64,000 nucleotides of DNA from Marinoscillum sp040218045 (lineage in GTDB: Bacteria > Bacteroidota > Bacteroidia > Cytophagales > Cyclobacteriaceae). Numbering within the stretch: position 1 is the first letter of the stretch; the number at the start of each line of letters is the position of its first letter. A program made the translations under genes and the position numbers. Below are positions 57,077-64,000 of this stretch, in pieces. The DNA is taken from positions 186,001 through 250,000 of the forward strand of contig JAVJQA010000024.1 of assembly GCA_040218045.1 (NCBI GenBank), read 5' to 3'. The notes beneath the pieces are model-generated. The model was not told where the DNA came from and ran no database searches. It worked only from the letters and a program-made list of their open reading frames with translations.

Positions 57077-58065
57077 GCACAGTACTAGTAACAGGAGGAG
57101 CCGGTTATATCGGATCACATACAGTAAGAATGCTTGTGGAGAAAAACCACAAAGTAATTGTATTGGATAACCTGGTCTATGGGCATGCAGAAGCCATCAT
57201 AGATGAAGAGGTAGAGTTGGTAAAAGGGGACATAGGGGATGAATCCTTGTTAAAATCCCTTTTTGAAAAACACAAGTTTGATGCCGTGCTCCACTTTGCT
57301 GCTTATGCTTACGTTGGTGAATCTGTATCTCACCCGCACAAATATTATGTCAATAATGTAGCGAAACCGCTTACATTACTCAAAACCATGGTGGATCATG
57401 GATGCTTGAAATTTATCTTTTCCAGTACATGTGCAACTTATGGAAACCCGGAATATATGCCGCTGGATGAAAAACATCCGCAAAGGCCTGTTAGTCCTTA
57501 TGGAAAGAGTAAGTACTTGCTAGAAGAAATTATCAAAGATTATGAAGTGGCTTATAACCTGCGCTATGTCTTTTTAAGGTATTTCAATGCTTCTGGTGGT
57601 GCTGAAGATGGAAAAATTGGAGAGGATCACGATCCAGAAACTCACCTTATTCCACTTATTCTTGATGCCATCAATGGGGATCGGCCAGCTATCAAGGTGT
57701 TTGGTACAGATTATGATACTCCAGATGGTACGGCAGTTAGGGATTACATTCACGTGAGTGATCTTGGCGACGCACATATCAAGGCTTTGGAGTATCTGGA
57801 CAAAGGAAGCGAGAGTATAGCCTGTAACTTGGGAACAGGAGTGGGCTACTCCGTGAAAGAGGTGATCGATGCTGCAGCTGAGGTGACTGGAAAGGAAGTG
57901 CCTACCGAATACGCTGAGCGAAGACAGGGTGATGCTACTAAACTTATCGCAGATGCTCAGTTGGCTTTGGACAAACTGGGATGGGATCCAAAATACAAAG
58001 ACGTAAAGGAAATCATCAAGACTGCCTGGGCTTGGAAATCAGGAGAGCGTAAGGGGAGGTATTGA
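57073..58065 (+). CDS. galE: UDP-glucose 4-epimerase
   Basis: A 330-residue short-chain dehydrogenase/reductase-type epimerase that interconverts UDP-galactose and UDP-glucose with bound NAD. The dinucleotide motif is VTGGAGYIGSHT. The catalytic residues are Y143 and K147 in SPYGKSKYLLEE with S118/T119 of FSSTCATYG. The C-terminal ACNLGTGVGYSVKEVIDAA is typical. Four-base overlap with galT. Confidence 0.96.
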   Translation: MSTVLVTGGAGYIGSHTVRMLVEKNHKVIVLDNLVYGHAEAIIDEEVELVKGDIGDESLLKSLFEKHKFDAVLHFAAYAYVGESVSHPHKYYVNNVAKPLTLLKTMVDHGCLKFIFSSTCATYGNPEYMPLDEKHPQRPVSPYGKSKYLLEEIIKDYEVAYNLRYVFLRYFNASGGAEDGKIGEDHDPETHLIPLILDAINGDRPAIKVFGTDYDTPDGTAVRDYIHVSDLGDAHIKALEYLDKGSESIACNLGTGVGYSVKEVIDAAAEVTGKEVPTEYAERRQGDATKLIADAQLALDKLGWDPKYKDVKEIIKTAWAWKSGERKGRY

Positions 58066-58095
58066 GCGTGTCGCAGGTATTCCTTCATACGGTGT

Positions 58096-58107
58096 ATTGT
58101 ATACAAT
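58096..58107. promoter_or_regulatory. 12-bp palindrome between galE and the epimerase gene
   Basis: ATTGTATACAAT is a perfect palindrome in the 104-bp gap, 62 bp before the galM start. It may mark a separate promoter for galM; the pattern is AT-rich and could be chance. Confidence 0.3.
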
Positions 58108-58169
58108 TCGATTAATGGCTGGCTTAAGTCAATCTTTTAAATTACAATTAATAAACCACGGACTCCAAA

Positions 58170-59300
58170 ATGAAAAAGACACTCCATTTCATATTGTTCA
58201 TTATTTTAATTTCTTCAATTTCCTGTCAAGTGAAAACCGAAACTGAAACGTTGAATTATCCTGAAATAAGAAAAGCCTTTCAACAGACCCTCGATGGAAA
58301 ACCTGTTGATCTCTATCTGTTAAAAAATGCCAATGGAATGTTGGTGACCATTACAAATCACGGCGGCAGAATTGTTCATTTGATTGTTCCGGATAAGGAT
58401 GGAAACCCAACAGATGTGGTACTCGGATACAATAGCCTGGAAGGTTATCTGAATACGTCAGAAGTTTATTTTGGCTCACTTATCGGCAGATATGGTAACA
58501 GGATTGCCAAGGGTCAGTTTACGATTGATAGTGACACTTTCCAACTTGCTACCAACAATGGCCCTAATAATCTGCACGGTGGTCCTGTTGGCTTTCACAA
58601 TGTGGTTTGGGATGTGAAATCATCTTCATCTAATTCGGTTACGCTGACCTATTTGTCCCCAGACGGGGAGGAGGGCTTTCCGGGAAATCTTAAGGTTGAG
58701 ATGACTTATTCGTTGACTGATGACAATGAAATAGTGATGGACTACTCAGCCACTACTGATAAAAAAACTCCAGTAAACCTGACCAACCATGCCTTCTTCA
58801 ATTTAAATGGAGATGGTAGCGGTGAGATCAATGATCACGAGTTGCAAATCAGGGCTTCTGCTTTCACACCTGTGGGTTCTACCTTAATTCCAACTGGCGA
58901 AATCACGGATGTTGAAGGTACGCCTTTTGATTTCAGGTCACCTGAAACCATCGGTTCACGAATAGATTTCCAAAGCCAGCAGCTGGAATTTGGCAATGGT
59001 TATGACCATAATTTTGTGCTCGATAAAGGGATTACAAAAGAACCCGAGTTGGTTGCAACCGTGAAGTCTCCCATGACAGGAATAGAAATGCAGGTGCTCA
59101 CTACCGAGCCGGGACTACAGTTTTATGGAGGAAACTTCCTCAACGGAACTGAGACCGGGAAAAATGGTACTTATGAATTCAGGGGAGCATTTTGTCTGGA
59201 AACCCAGCATTATCCTGATTCACCAAATCAATCAGATTTTCCATCTACGATTCTTTCACCCGGAGAGAAATACCATACCGTTTCAATTTATAAGTTTTAA
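58170..59300 (+). CDS. galM: Aldose 1-epimerase (mutarotase), lipoprotein
   Basis: A 376-residue protein with a lipoprotein leader (ILFIILISSISC). The mutarotase fold shows the substrate-binding RYGNRIAKGQF, the catalytic-histidine motif NLTNHAFFNLNGDG, and the C-terminal catalytic glutamate region FCLETQHYPDSPNQ. It converts beta- to alpha-galactose, the form used by GalK. As a lipoprotein it would act in the periplasm, before uptake. It is in line with galKTE but separated by 104 bp. Confidence 0.93.
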   Translation: MKKTLHFILFIILISSISCQVKTETETLNYPEIRKAFQQTLDGKPVDLYLLKNANGMLVTITNHGGRIVHLIVPDKDGNPTDVVLGYNSLEGYLNTSEVYFGSLIGRYGNRIAKGQFTIDSDTFQLATNNGPNNLHGGPVGFHNVVWDVKSSSSNSVTLTYLSPDGEEGFPGNLKVEMTYSLTDDNEIVMDYSATTDKKTPVNLTNHAFFNLNGDGSGEINDHELQIRASAFTPVGSTLIPTGEITDVEGTPFDFRSPETIGSRIDFQSQQLEFGNGYDHNFVLDKGITKEPELVATVKSPMTGIEMQVLTTEPGLQFYGGNFLNGTETGKNGTYEFRGAFCLETQHYPDSPNQSDFPSTILSPGEKYHTVSIYKF

Positions 59301-59395
59301 ACCGAACCAATGATTTTGATAGCCAGGGATTTAAGTGGCGATCTTTTTTGAAGACTCTGGTGTTTAATTGTTTGACTTTGATGATTGAAAATAAA

Positions 59396-59413
59396 TAAGC
59401 GTAAGTGTAACGT
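59396..59413. promoter_or_regulatory. Second copy of the galactose-locus operator-like motif, upstream of the ECF sigma gene
   Basis: The minus strand reads ACGTTACACTTACGCTTA; compared with ACGTTAAGTTTACGCTTA at 54820-54837 only the three central bases differ. It is about 91 bp before the GTG start of the sigma gene. Recognition by the galactose-linked Nudix regulator is an inference. Confidence 0.45.
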
Positions 59414-59454
59414 GTAATTTTTTCAATAAACTTTACTAGATTTAGACTTTATCT

Positions 59455-59484
59455 AATTGACAGAGTGAAAATCACGTGTCAATT
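59455..59484. promoter_or_regulatory. Inverted repeat just upstream of the ECF sigma gene
   Basis: AATTGACA (59455-59462) and TGTCAATT (59477-59484) are perfect 8-bp arms with a 14-bp spacer, ending 20 bp before the GTG start. It may be an operator or a leader hairpin. Confidence 0.4.
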
Positions 59485-59504
59485 ATGAATATTTCAAATC
59501 CAGG

Positions 59505-60131
59505 GTGAAACACAAAAGCAACATACGTAAACTCAATCACGAAGCAGATTTTAAATCCTGGTTTGAGAAGGTCTATGAGGATCATTTTGAGCGATTATTC
59601 CGTTATGCTTTTTCAATTACCAAAAATCAACAGCTGGCCGAAGACGTAGTTTCAGAAGTCTTTCTTAACATCTGGAACAAGAAACCAGACTATAATCACA
59701 TCAGTGAACTTGGCTCATATCTGCATGTCTCTGTCAAACATCTGGCGATACGTCTGGCTTCTAAAGATCCCGCCAGGTTCTCTTATTCAACTTACGACGA
59801 AACCCTCCAAATATCTGATGCTGTAGATCCTGAAAATATTTTGATAGGTGAGGAGCTTCACCAGCTAATTGATCAGGTGATAGGAGAACTCTCCCCACAC
59901 TGCAAGGTTGTTTACGAACTGGCCAGGCACAAGGGTTTTTCTTATCAGCAAATAGCTGAAGAACTGGGTATTTCAAAGAAGACAGTAGAAAATCATATGT
60001 ACAATGTGATGAAGCAGATCAAAGAAGCACTCATCATTCACTTCAAAGACAGTGATGTAAAGTATCCATACTTCACCAACATAGGCAGTGTGGCGGGACT
60101 GATAGCAACTCTCATCACTGGGCTCCACTGA
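59505..60131 (+). CDS. ECF-type RNA polymerase sigma factor
   Basis: Start is probably the GTG at 59505 (KHKSNIRKLNHEADFKSWFE); the ATG at 59485 is out of frame. 208 residues with sigma region 2 (YEDHFERLFRYAFSITKNQQ, LAEDVVSEVFLNIW) and region 4 (FSYQQIAEELGISKKTVENH). A hydrophobic tail (GSVAGLIATLITGLH) is characteristic of Bacteroidota FecI-like factors. It is followed by FecR and a SusC with an STN domain, the classical trans-envelope signalling triad. It would activate transcription of the downstream receptor when substrate binds. Confidence 0.93.
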   Translation: MKHKSNIRKLNHEADFKSWFEKVYEDHFERLFRYAFSITKNQQLAEDVVSEVFLNIWNKKPDYNHISELGSYLHVSVKHLAIRLASKDPARFSYSTYDETLQISDAVDPENILIGEELHQLIDQVIGELSPHCKVVYELARHKGFSYQQIAEELGISKKTVENHMYNVMKQIKEALIIHFKDSDVKYPYFTNIGSVAGLIATLITGLH

Positions 60132-60276
60132 TCATTGAATATATTCTAAATTATTTACTGTTTAATTGGATTTTCTGATAGCACACCGCACGTTTCATTG
60201 AAATAATTGTATTTATTTTAAAAACACTGAGTGGTTTTTGATCGACATGCCTCTTAATAGTGTTAGCACAATCAGA

Positions 60277-61251
60277 ATGGATCAACTTATATCAAAATAC
60301 TTAGAAGACGATCTCACTCCGCAAGAGGAGGCGCAGCTTAAAACCTGGCTTGAAGAGGATTCACTCAACCGGCAGGTGTTTGAGAATATGGTTGGTTACT
60401 GGAAACTTTCAGACAAGCAGATTATATCCTCCAAGCAAAATGTATTTGGCAAGGTGGTGGGAAACGAAGTTTACCCAATACAATCAAAACCTGCCTATTG
60501 GAAATACCTGTGGCGCGTTGCTGCAATACTTATACTTGCCATTGGTCTTGGCTATGTCTTTAATCAAATAGAGAATGAGTTTGTGCCTGGGTCAGTAAAG
60601 GCTGAGTTGGTCTTGATAGAAAAGGAAGCTCAGTTTGGGCAGAAATTGACCTTGGAGTTGCCAGACGGAAGTGTTGTGAAGCTTAACTCAGGAAGTAGAA
60701 TCACTTATCCAAAAGAGTTCGCACAGGAGTCTAGAGAAGTTTCCTTGAGTGGAGAGGCCTTCTTTGATGTGACAAAAGATCCTTCAAGACCTTTTAGAAT
60801 TACTACTGACTTGATCAACATTAGTGTGCTCGGTACATCTTTCAATGTTAGGGCATATGAAAACACAGGAGAAAATCAAGTAGCTGTGAAAACTGGAAAG
60901 GTAGCTGTTGGCAATACCTTCAATAAGGAGAAGATATTACTACTTCCTGATGAATTGGTTACAATTTCTACGAAACAGGAGTCAGTTAAAAAAGATTCAA
61001 TTTCAAACCAAGAACTGGTATTTGGCTGGCTGGACCAAACATTGATGTTTGAGGAGGATCAATTGGAGGAAATCATTAAGACCCTCGAAAGGTGGTATGA
61101 TGTGAAGATAAGTGTTCAAACCAAATTAGATACCAAAAAGACCTTTACGGCGAAGTATAAGAACCCGTCGCTAAAGGCTGTGTTGGAAAGCTTGTCTTAT
61201 GCTTATGAATTTGAATATGTATTAACCGATAGAATAGTAACAATTAAATAA
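60277..61251 (+). CDS. FecR-family anti-sigma factor
   Basis: I prefer the ATG at 60277 (DQLISKYLEDDLTPQEEAQL), the usual start of this family; an ATG at 60247 would add ten residues. About 324 residues: a cytoplasmic N-terminal sigma-binding part, one membrane helix (LWRVAAILILAIGLGYVF), a periplasmic FecR domain (LELPDGSVVKLNSGSRITYP, VLGTSFNVRAYENTG) and a C-terminal DUF4974-type domain (KTFTAKYKNPSLKAVLESLS). It holds the adjacent sigma factor until the STN domain of the receptor signals. Intergenic distance to sigma is about 145 bp. Confidence 0.92.
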   Translation: MDQLISKYLEDDLTPQEEAQLKTWLEEDSLNRQVFENMVGYWKLSDKQIISSKQNVFGKVVGNEVYPIQSKPAYWKYLWRVAAILILAIGLGYVFNQIENEFVPGSVKAELVLIEKEAQFGQKLTLELPDGSVVKLNSGSRITYPKEFAQESREVSLSGEAFFDVTKDPSRPFRITTDLINISVLGTSFNVRAYENTGENQVAVKTGKVAVGNTFNKEKILLLPDELVTISTKQESVKKDSISNQELVFGWLDQTLMFEEDQLEEIIKTLERWYDVKISVQTKLDTKKTFTAKYKNPSLKAVLESLSYAYEFEYVLTDRIVTIK

Positions 61252-61260
61252 AACAACGAA

Positions 61261-61293
61261 AGCCGAGAGGACTTTGGGGAAAGGATCTCGGCT
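61261..61293 (+). promoter_or_regulatory. Hairpin in the fecR-susC intergenic leader
   Basis: AGCCGAGA (61261-61268) and TCTCGGCT (61286-61293) form a perfect 8-bp stem around a 17-nt loop. There is no T tract after it, so it is not a normal terminator. It may be an attenuator, an mRNA-processing site that sets the receptor level, or a transcript end needing a factor. Confidence 0.4.
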
Positions 61294-61326
61294 CTCTATA
61301 AAGTTTCTGACTTAAACATAAACTCT

Positions 61327-64000
61327 ATGCATGCAAAATTACCAAAATTAATCATTCGCATGTCAAAAATTGCGATTTATGCGGTGATCGTGTGTTATTC
61401 GCTCACCATGGCGTTTGGACATGATTCGATGGCTCAAAGGAAGTACCTGAGTCAAATCACCCTTGAGCTAGACTACAAGGGGCAGAGTCTTTTGGACCTT
61501 ATCCATGAAATAGAGCAGTCGAGTGAATTTCGCTTTGCCTACTCTAAAAAGGACCTGAAGAATAAAAGCATCTCTATAACATCCGGTAAATGGAATATGG
61601 AATCCTTACTGCGTGAGATTTCTGTGAAGGCTGAAGTTTCACTAAAACGGATTAATGAGACCATCACCATAAAAGAGGTTAAAAAAGATGCCGAGTTACC
61701 AGAAGTGACTGAACTGGTCAATGTTCAGGCTAAGATTAGTGGTACGGTAACTGATGAAAATGGTGAATCACTGCCTGGAGCTACTATTACGGTGAAGGGA
61801 ACTACCAATGGTACCATCACTGATATAGACGGTAAGTACAGTCTCAATGTGGAAGAAGGTGATGTACTCATCTTTTCTTTTGTGGGTTATCAACCTCAGG
61901 AGGTGACCATCGACGGGCAGACGAACATCAATGTGGCATTGGAGCTTGATTTGCAGGATTTGCAGGAAGTTGTAGTGATTGGTTATCAGACCGTCAGGAA
62001 AAAGGATCTTACCGGGTCAACATCCATTATTAGCCCGGAGGCGTCATCTAAAGTGAGTGCTAATTCTCTGGCGGAATCCATCCAGGGACTTACTCCAGGT
62101 GTGACAGTAAGAAACGGAGGAGCTCCTGGTGCCGGGGCTCAGATAGAGATTAGGGGAGCTGCAAGCTTTGACGATAATGGTCCTCTTTATGTAATAGATG
62201 GAATGCTCGCTGATGCCAATGTGACCATCAACACTAATGACATTGCCTCTATTCAGATTTTAAAAGATGCTTCAGCAGCTGCTATCTACGGTTCCAGAGC
62301 TGGAAATGGTGTAATTATCATCACCACAAAATCAGGTGATGAAGGACCAATGAAAATCAATTTTTCTGCTAAAACCGGGTTGCAACAACTTCCAGGTCGT
62401 TGGGACGTCATGAATAACGAGGAATTCGCAGACCTGCAAACACAACAATATGAGAATTCCGGATTGACACCACCGGCATTGGTTGCAGATGATTTTGATC
62501 CATCTGTCAATACAGACTGGCAGGATGAAATGATTCAATTAGGCACATTGAGTGACTACAATGTGAGCATGTCTGGTGGATCAGACGCAGGATCCTTTAT
62601 GGTTTCTGGAAGTTACTTTACCAATGAAGGTGTGATCAAAGGACGTTCATTTGACCGGTATAGTTTGAGGATCAATACCAGGTCACGGTTTGGTCGAGTG
62701 ACCGTGGGTGAAAACATGGTGTTGACGCATTCCACGACTGAAGATCCCGGAGCAGGGAACCCATTTTATGACATGCCTCAGTTGCTTCCGGTTATTCCAA
62801 TTCAGGATGAAGAATACATTTCTGAGAGCAACCCTCAGGGATGGGGAATTGGGTCGGTCAATGCACCATCTTATGCGTGGAACCCTGTTGCCATTTTGGA
62901 TTTAAGTCAAAATAATGCCAACTACTCTAAAATAGTGGGTAATGCATTTATACAGGCTGATTTCACGGATTGGCTGAGCTATAAGTTCAATTATGGTCTG
63001 GAAGCAAGTTTTGACCGATCTAAGAATCTTAGAAAGGAAGGAGTGTGGTCATTTAACGCAGCTCCATATCCGGGAGGAATCTCCGAGTACAGTTCTATCT
63101 TTTGGAGTAACCTGCTTGAGCATACCTTGAACATCAATAAAAAGATTGGAAAACACGACATCAAAGCTGTTTTTGGTATGTCTTACCAGGGCTTTGGACG
63201 TGAGTCTTCTACAGCTGGCAGAACAGAGCTGCAAGAGTTTAACGGTCGAGTTCTAAATACCATTAACGGAGCAACTGGTGACCCTTCTGCTTCGGGTGGC
63301 CGTAGTGAGAGTGCTATTTTGGGCTATCTGGGCAGAGTCAATTACATCTATGATGACAAGTACCTACTTACCCTGACAGGTCGGATCGACTACAGCTCAA
63401 AATTTGCTCCAGAGTATCGTAGAGGGGCTTTTCCTTCAGTTGCGGCAGGGTGGAGAATCAGTGAGGAAAGTTTCTTTAATGTACCTTGGGTGTCCAATTT
63501 GAAATTAACAGGTTCTTACGGCCAGCTTGGGTTCATTCCGAGTAGCGTAGGATCCTGGGATTGGGTAGGTAGACTCAATAGCAACCCCCGAGCAATCTTC
63601 GGGCCTGGCCAATTACCTGTAGTTGGAGCTTATCAGTCCAGAATTGTCAACAGACAGTTGCAGTGGGAGACCAGGATCATTCAGAATGTAGGAATCGACC
63701 TTGGGCTATTAGATGATAAAGTACTATTTACGGCTGAGCTTTACAGCAAGGTATCTGAGGATCTCATTGTTAGTCCGAGTTTACCATTGTACCTGGGGAA
63801 TTTGAACGGAAGTCCTTATGTAAATGCTGGCTCTATCAAAAATTCAGGTATTGAAATTAGTGCAACTTATAGAAAAAGAGAAGGATTGTTTAACTGGGAC
63901 CTATCTGCGAACCTGACAACCATCAAAAATGAAGTATTGGCGGTTGGCAATCGTGGGCCTGGTATTAACTACATCCAAACAGGTTTGACCAGATCACAGG
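61327..64000 (+). CDS. SusC-type TonB-dependent receptor with STN domain, 5' part
   Basis: The frame opens with ATG at 61327 and runs without a stop to the window end, so about 891 N-terminal residues are seen. Signal region IAIYAVIVCYSLTMAFGHDS, then an STN domain (about 44-118: ITLELDYKGQSLLDLIHEIE), a carboxypeptidase-regulatory-like domain (about 137-214: ISGTVTDENGESLPGATITV), the EVVVIGYQTVRKKDLTGS segment, a plug domain (YGSRAGNGVIIITTKSG) and part of the barrel. The STN domain passes the ligand signal to FecR. It is the third member of the sigma-FecR-receptor triad; the SusD partner should lie right of the window. Confidence 0.95.
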   Translation, partial: MHAKLPKLIIRMSKIAIYAVIVCYSLTMAFGHDSMAQRKYLSQITLELDYKGQSLLDLIHEIEQSSEFRFAYSKKDLKNKSISITSGKWNMESLLREISVKAEVSLKRINETITIKEVKKDAELPEVTELVNVQAKISGTVTDENGESLPGATITVKGTTNGTITDIDGKYSLNVEEGDVLIFSFVGYQPQEVTIDGQTNINVALELDLQDLQEVVVIGYQTVRKKDLTGSTSIISPEASSKVSANSLAESIQGLTPGVTVRNGGAPGAGAQIEIRGAASFDDNGPLYVIDGMLADANVTINTNDIASIQILKDASAAAIYGSRAGNGVIIITTKSGDEGPMKINFSAKTGLQQLPGRWDVMNNEEFADLQTQQYENSGLTPPALVADDFDPSVNTDWQDEMIQLGTLSDYNVSMSGGSDAGSFMVSGSYFTNEGVIKGRSFDRYSLRINTRSRFGRVTVGENMVLTHSTTEDPGAGNPFYDMPQLLPVIPIQDEEYISESNPQGWGIGSVNAPSYAWNPVAILDLSQNNANYSKIVGNAFIQADFTDWLSYKFNYGLEASFDRSKNLRKEGVWSFNAAPYPGGISEYSSIFWSNLLEHTLNINKKIGKHDIKAVFGMSYQGFGRESSTAGRTELQEFNGRVLNTINGATGDPSASGGRSESAILGYLGRVNYIYDDKYLLTLTGRIDYSSKFAPEYRRGAFPSVAAGWRISEESFFNVPWVSNLKLTGSYGQLGFIPSSVGSWDWVGRLNSNPRAIFGPGQLPVVGAYQSRIVNRQLQWETRIIQNVGIDLGLLDDKVLFTAELYSKVSEDLIVSPSLPLYLGNLNGSPYVNAGSIKNSGIEISATYRKREGLFNWDLSANLTTIKNEVLAVGNRGPGINYIQTGLTRSQ

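Noticed and set aside
59301..59350. Possible terminator after galM (GCCA...TGGC followed by T)
   Set aside because: The stem is only four base pairs and the T tract is displaced by three bases, so it is too weak to list.

Overview
The window looks like a chromosomal piece from a marine- or soil-type member of the Bacteroidota, most likely a Cytophagales-like lineage. The evidence is two SusC-type TonB receptors with a SusD partner, a hybrid two-component regulator (HTCS), a Bacteroidota-type ECF sigma/FecR pair, LytS-type kinases fused to TPR or beta-propeller sensors, several C-terminal type IX secretion (T9SS) sorting domains, and Nudix-fold sugar regulators. Base composition is moderate and the genes are typical host-like genes. 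I saw no tRNA, rRNA, CRISPR, transposase or phage gene.

Layout. 1-714: 3' end of a Gfo/Idh/MocA oxidoreductase. 821-6527: two paralogous LytS-type kinases with different sensors (TPR; beta-propeller) followed by one LytTR response regulator. 6533-7148: a tandem array of five ~109-bp palindromic units. 7312-12396: a 1694-residue secreted multidomain T9SS protein. 12485-16812: a small lipoprotein, then a xylose block (Nudix-type regulator divergent from xylB-xylA). 16924-28707: mixed housekeeping and envelope genes (AraC/DoxX/redoxin operon, hydrolases, TPR lipoprotein, serine hydrolase, YihY, ankyrin and SIMPL proteins).

29076-53483 is a large hemicellulose utilisation region. A GH26 mannanase and an SGNH acetylesterase are followed by an HTCS regulator and a second GH26 carrying CBM35 and a T9SS signal. 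Next comes a GH3-GH10-GH10 xylan operon, then SusC-SusD-two surface glycan-binding proteins, and finally a GH9 glucanase. The fit is plant mannan, xylan and beta-glucan breakdown, with xylose passed to xylA/xylB.

53591-59300 is a galactose block: a DUF2628 gene and a second Nudix-type regulator, divergent from galK-galT-galE and a lipoprotein aldose 1-epimerase. 59505 to the right edge begins another uptake locus: ECF sigma, FecR anti-sigma and a SusC receptor with an N-terminal STN signalling domain, cut by the window end.

The most interesting reading concerns regulation. A 22-bp motif between xylR and xylB recurs upstream of the GH3-GH10-GH10 operon. An unrelated 18-bp motif between the second Nudix regulator and galK recurs, inverted, upstream of the ECF sigma gene. 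This suggests that two paralogous Nudix-fold regulators with degenerate catalytic boxes couple intracellular pentose or galactose sensing to polysaccharide-degradation loci. The motif matches were found by eye and need a genome-wide search.
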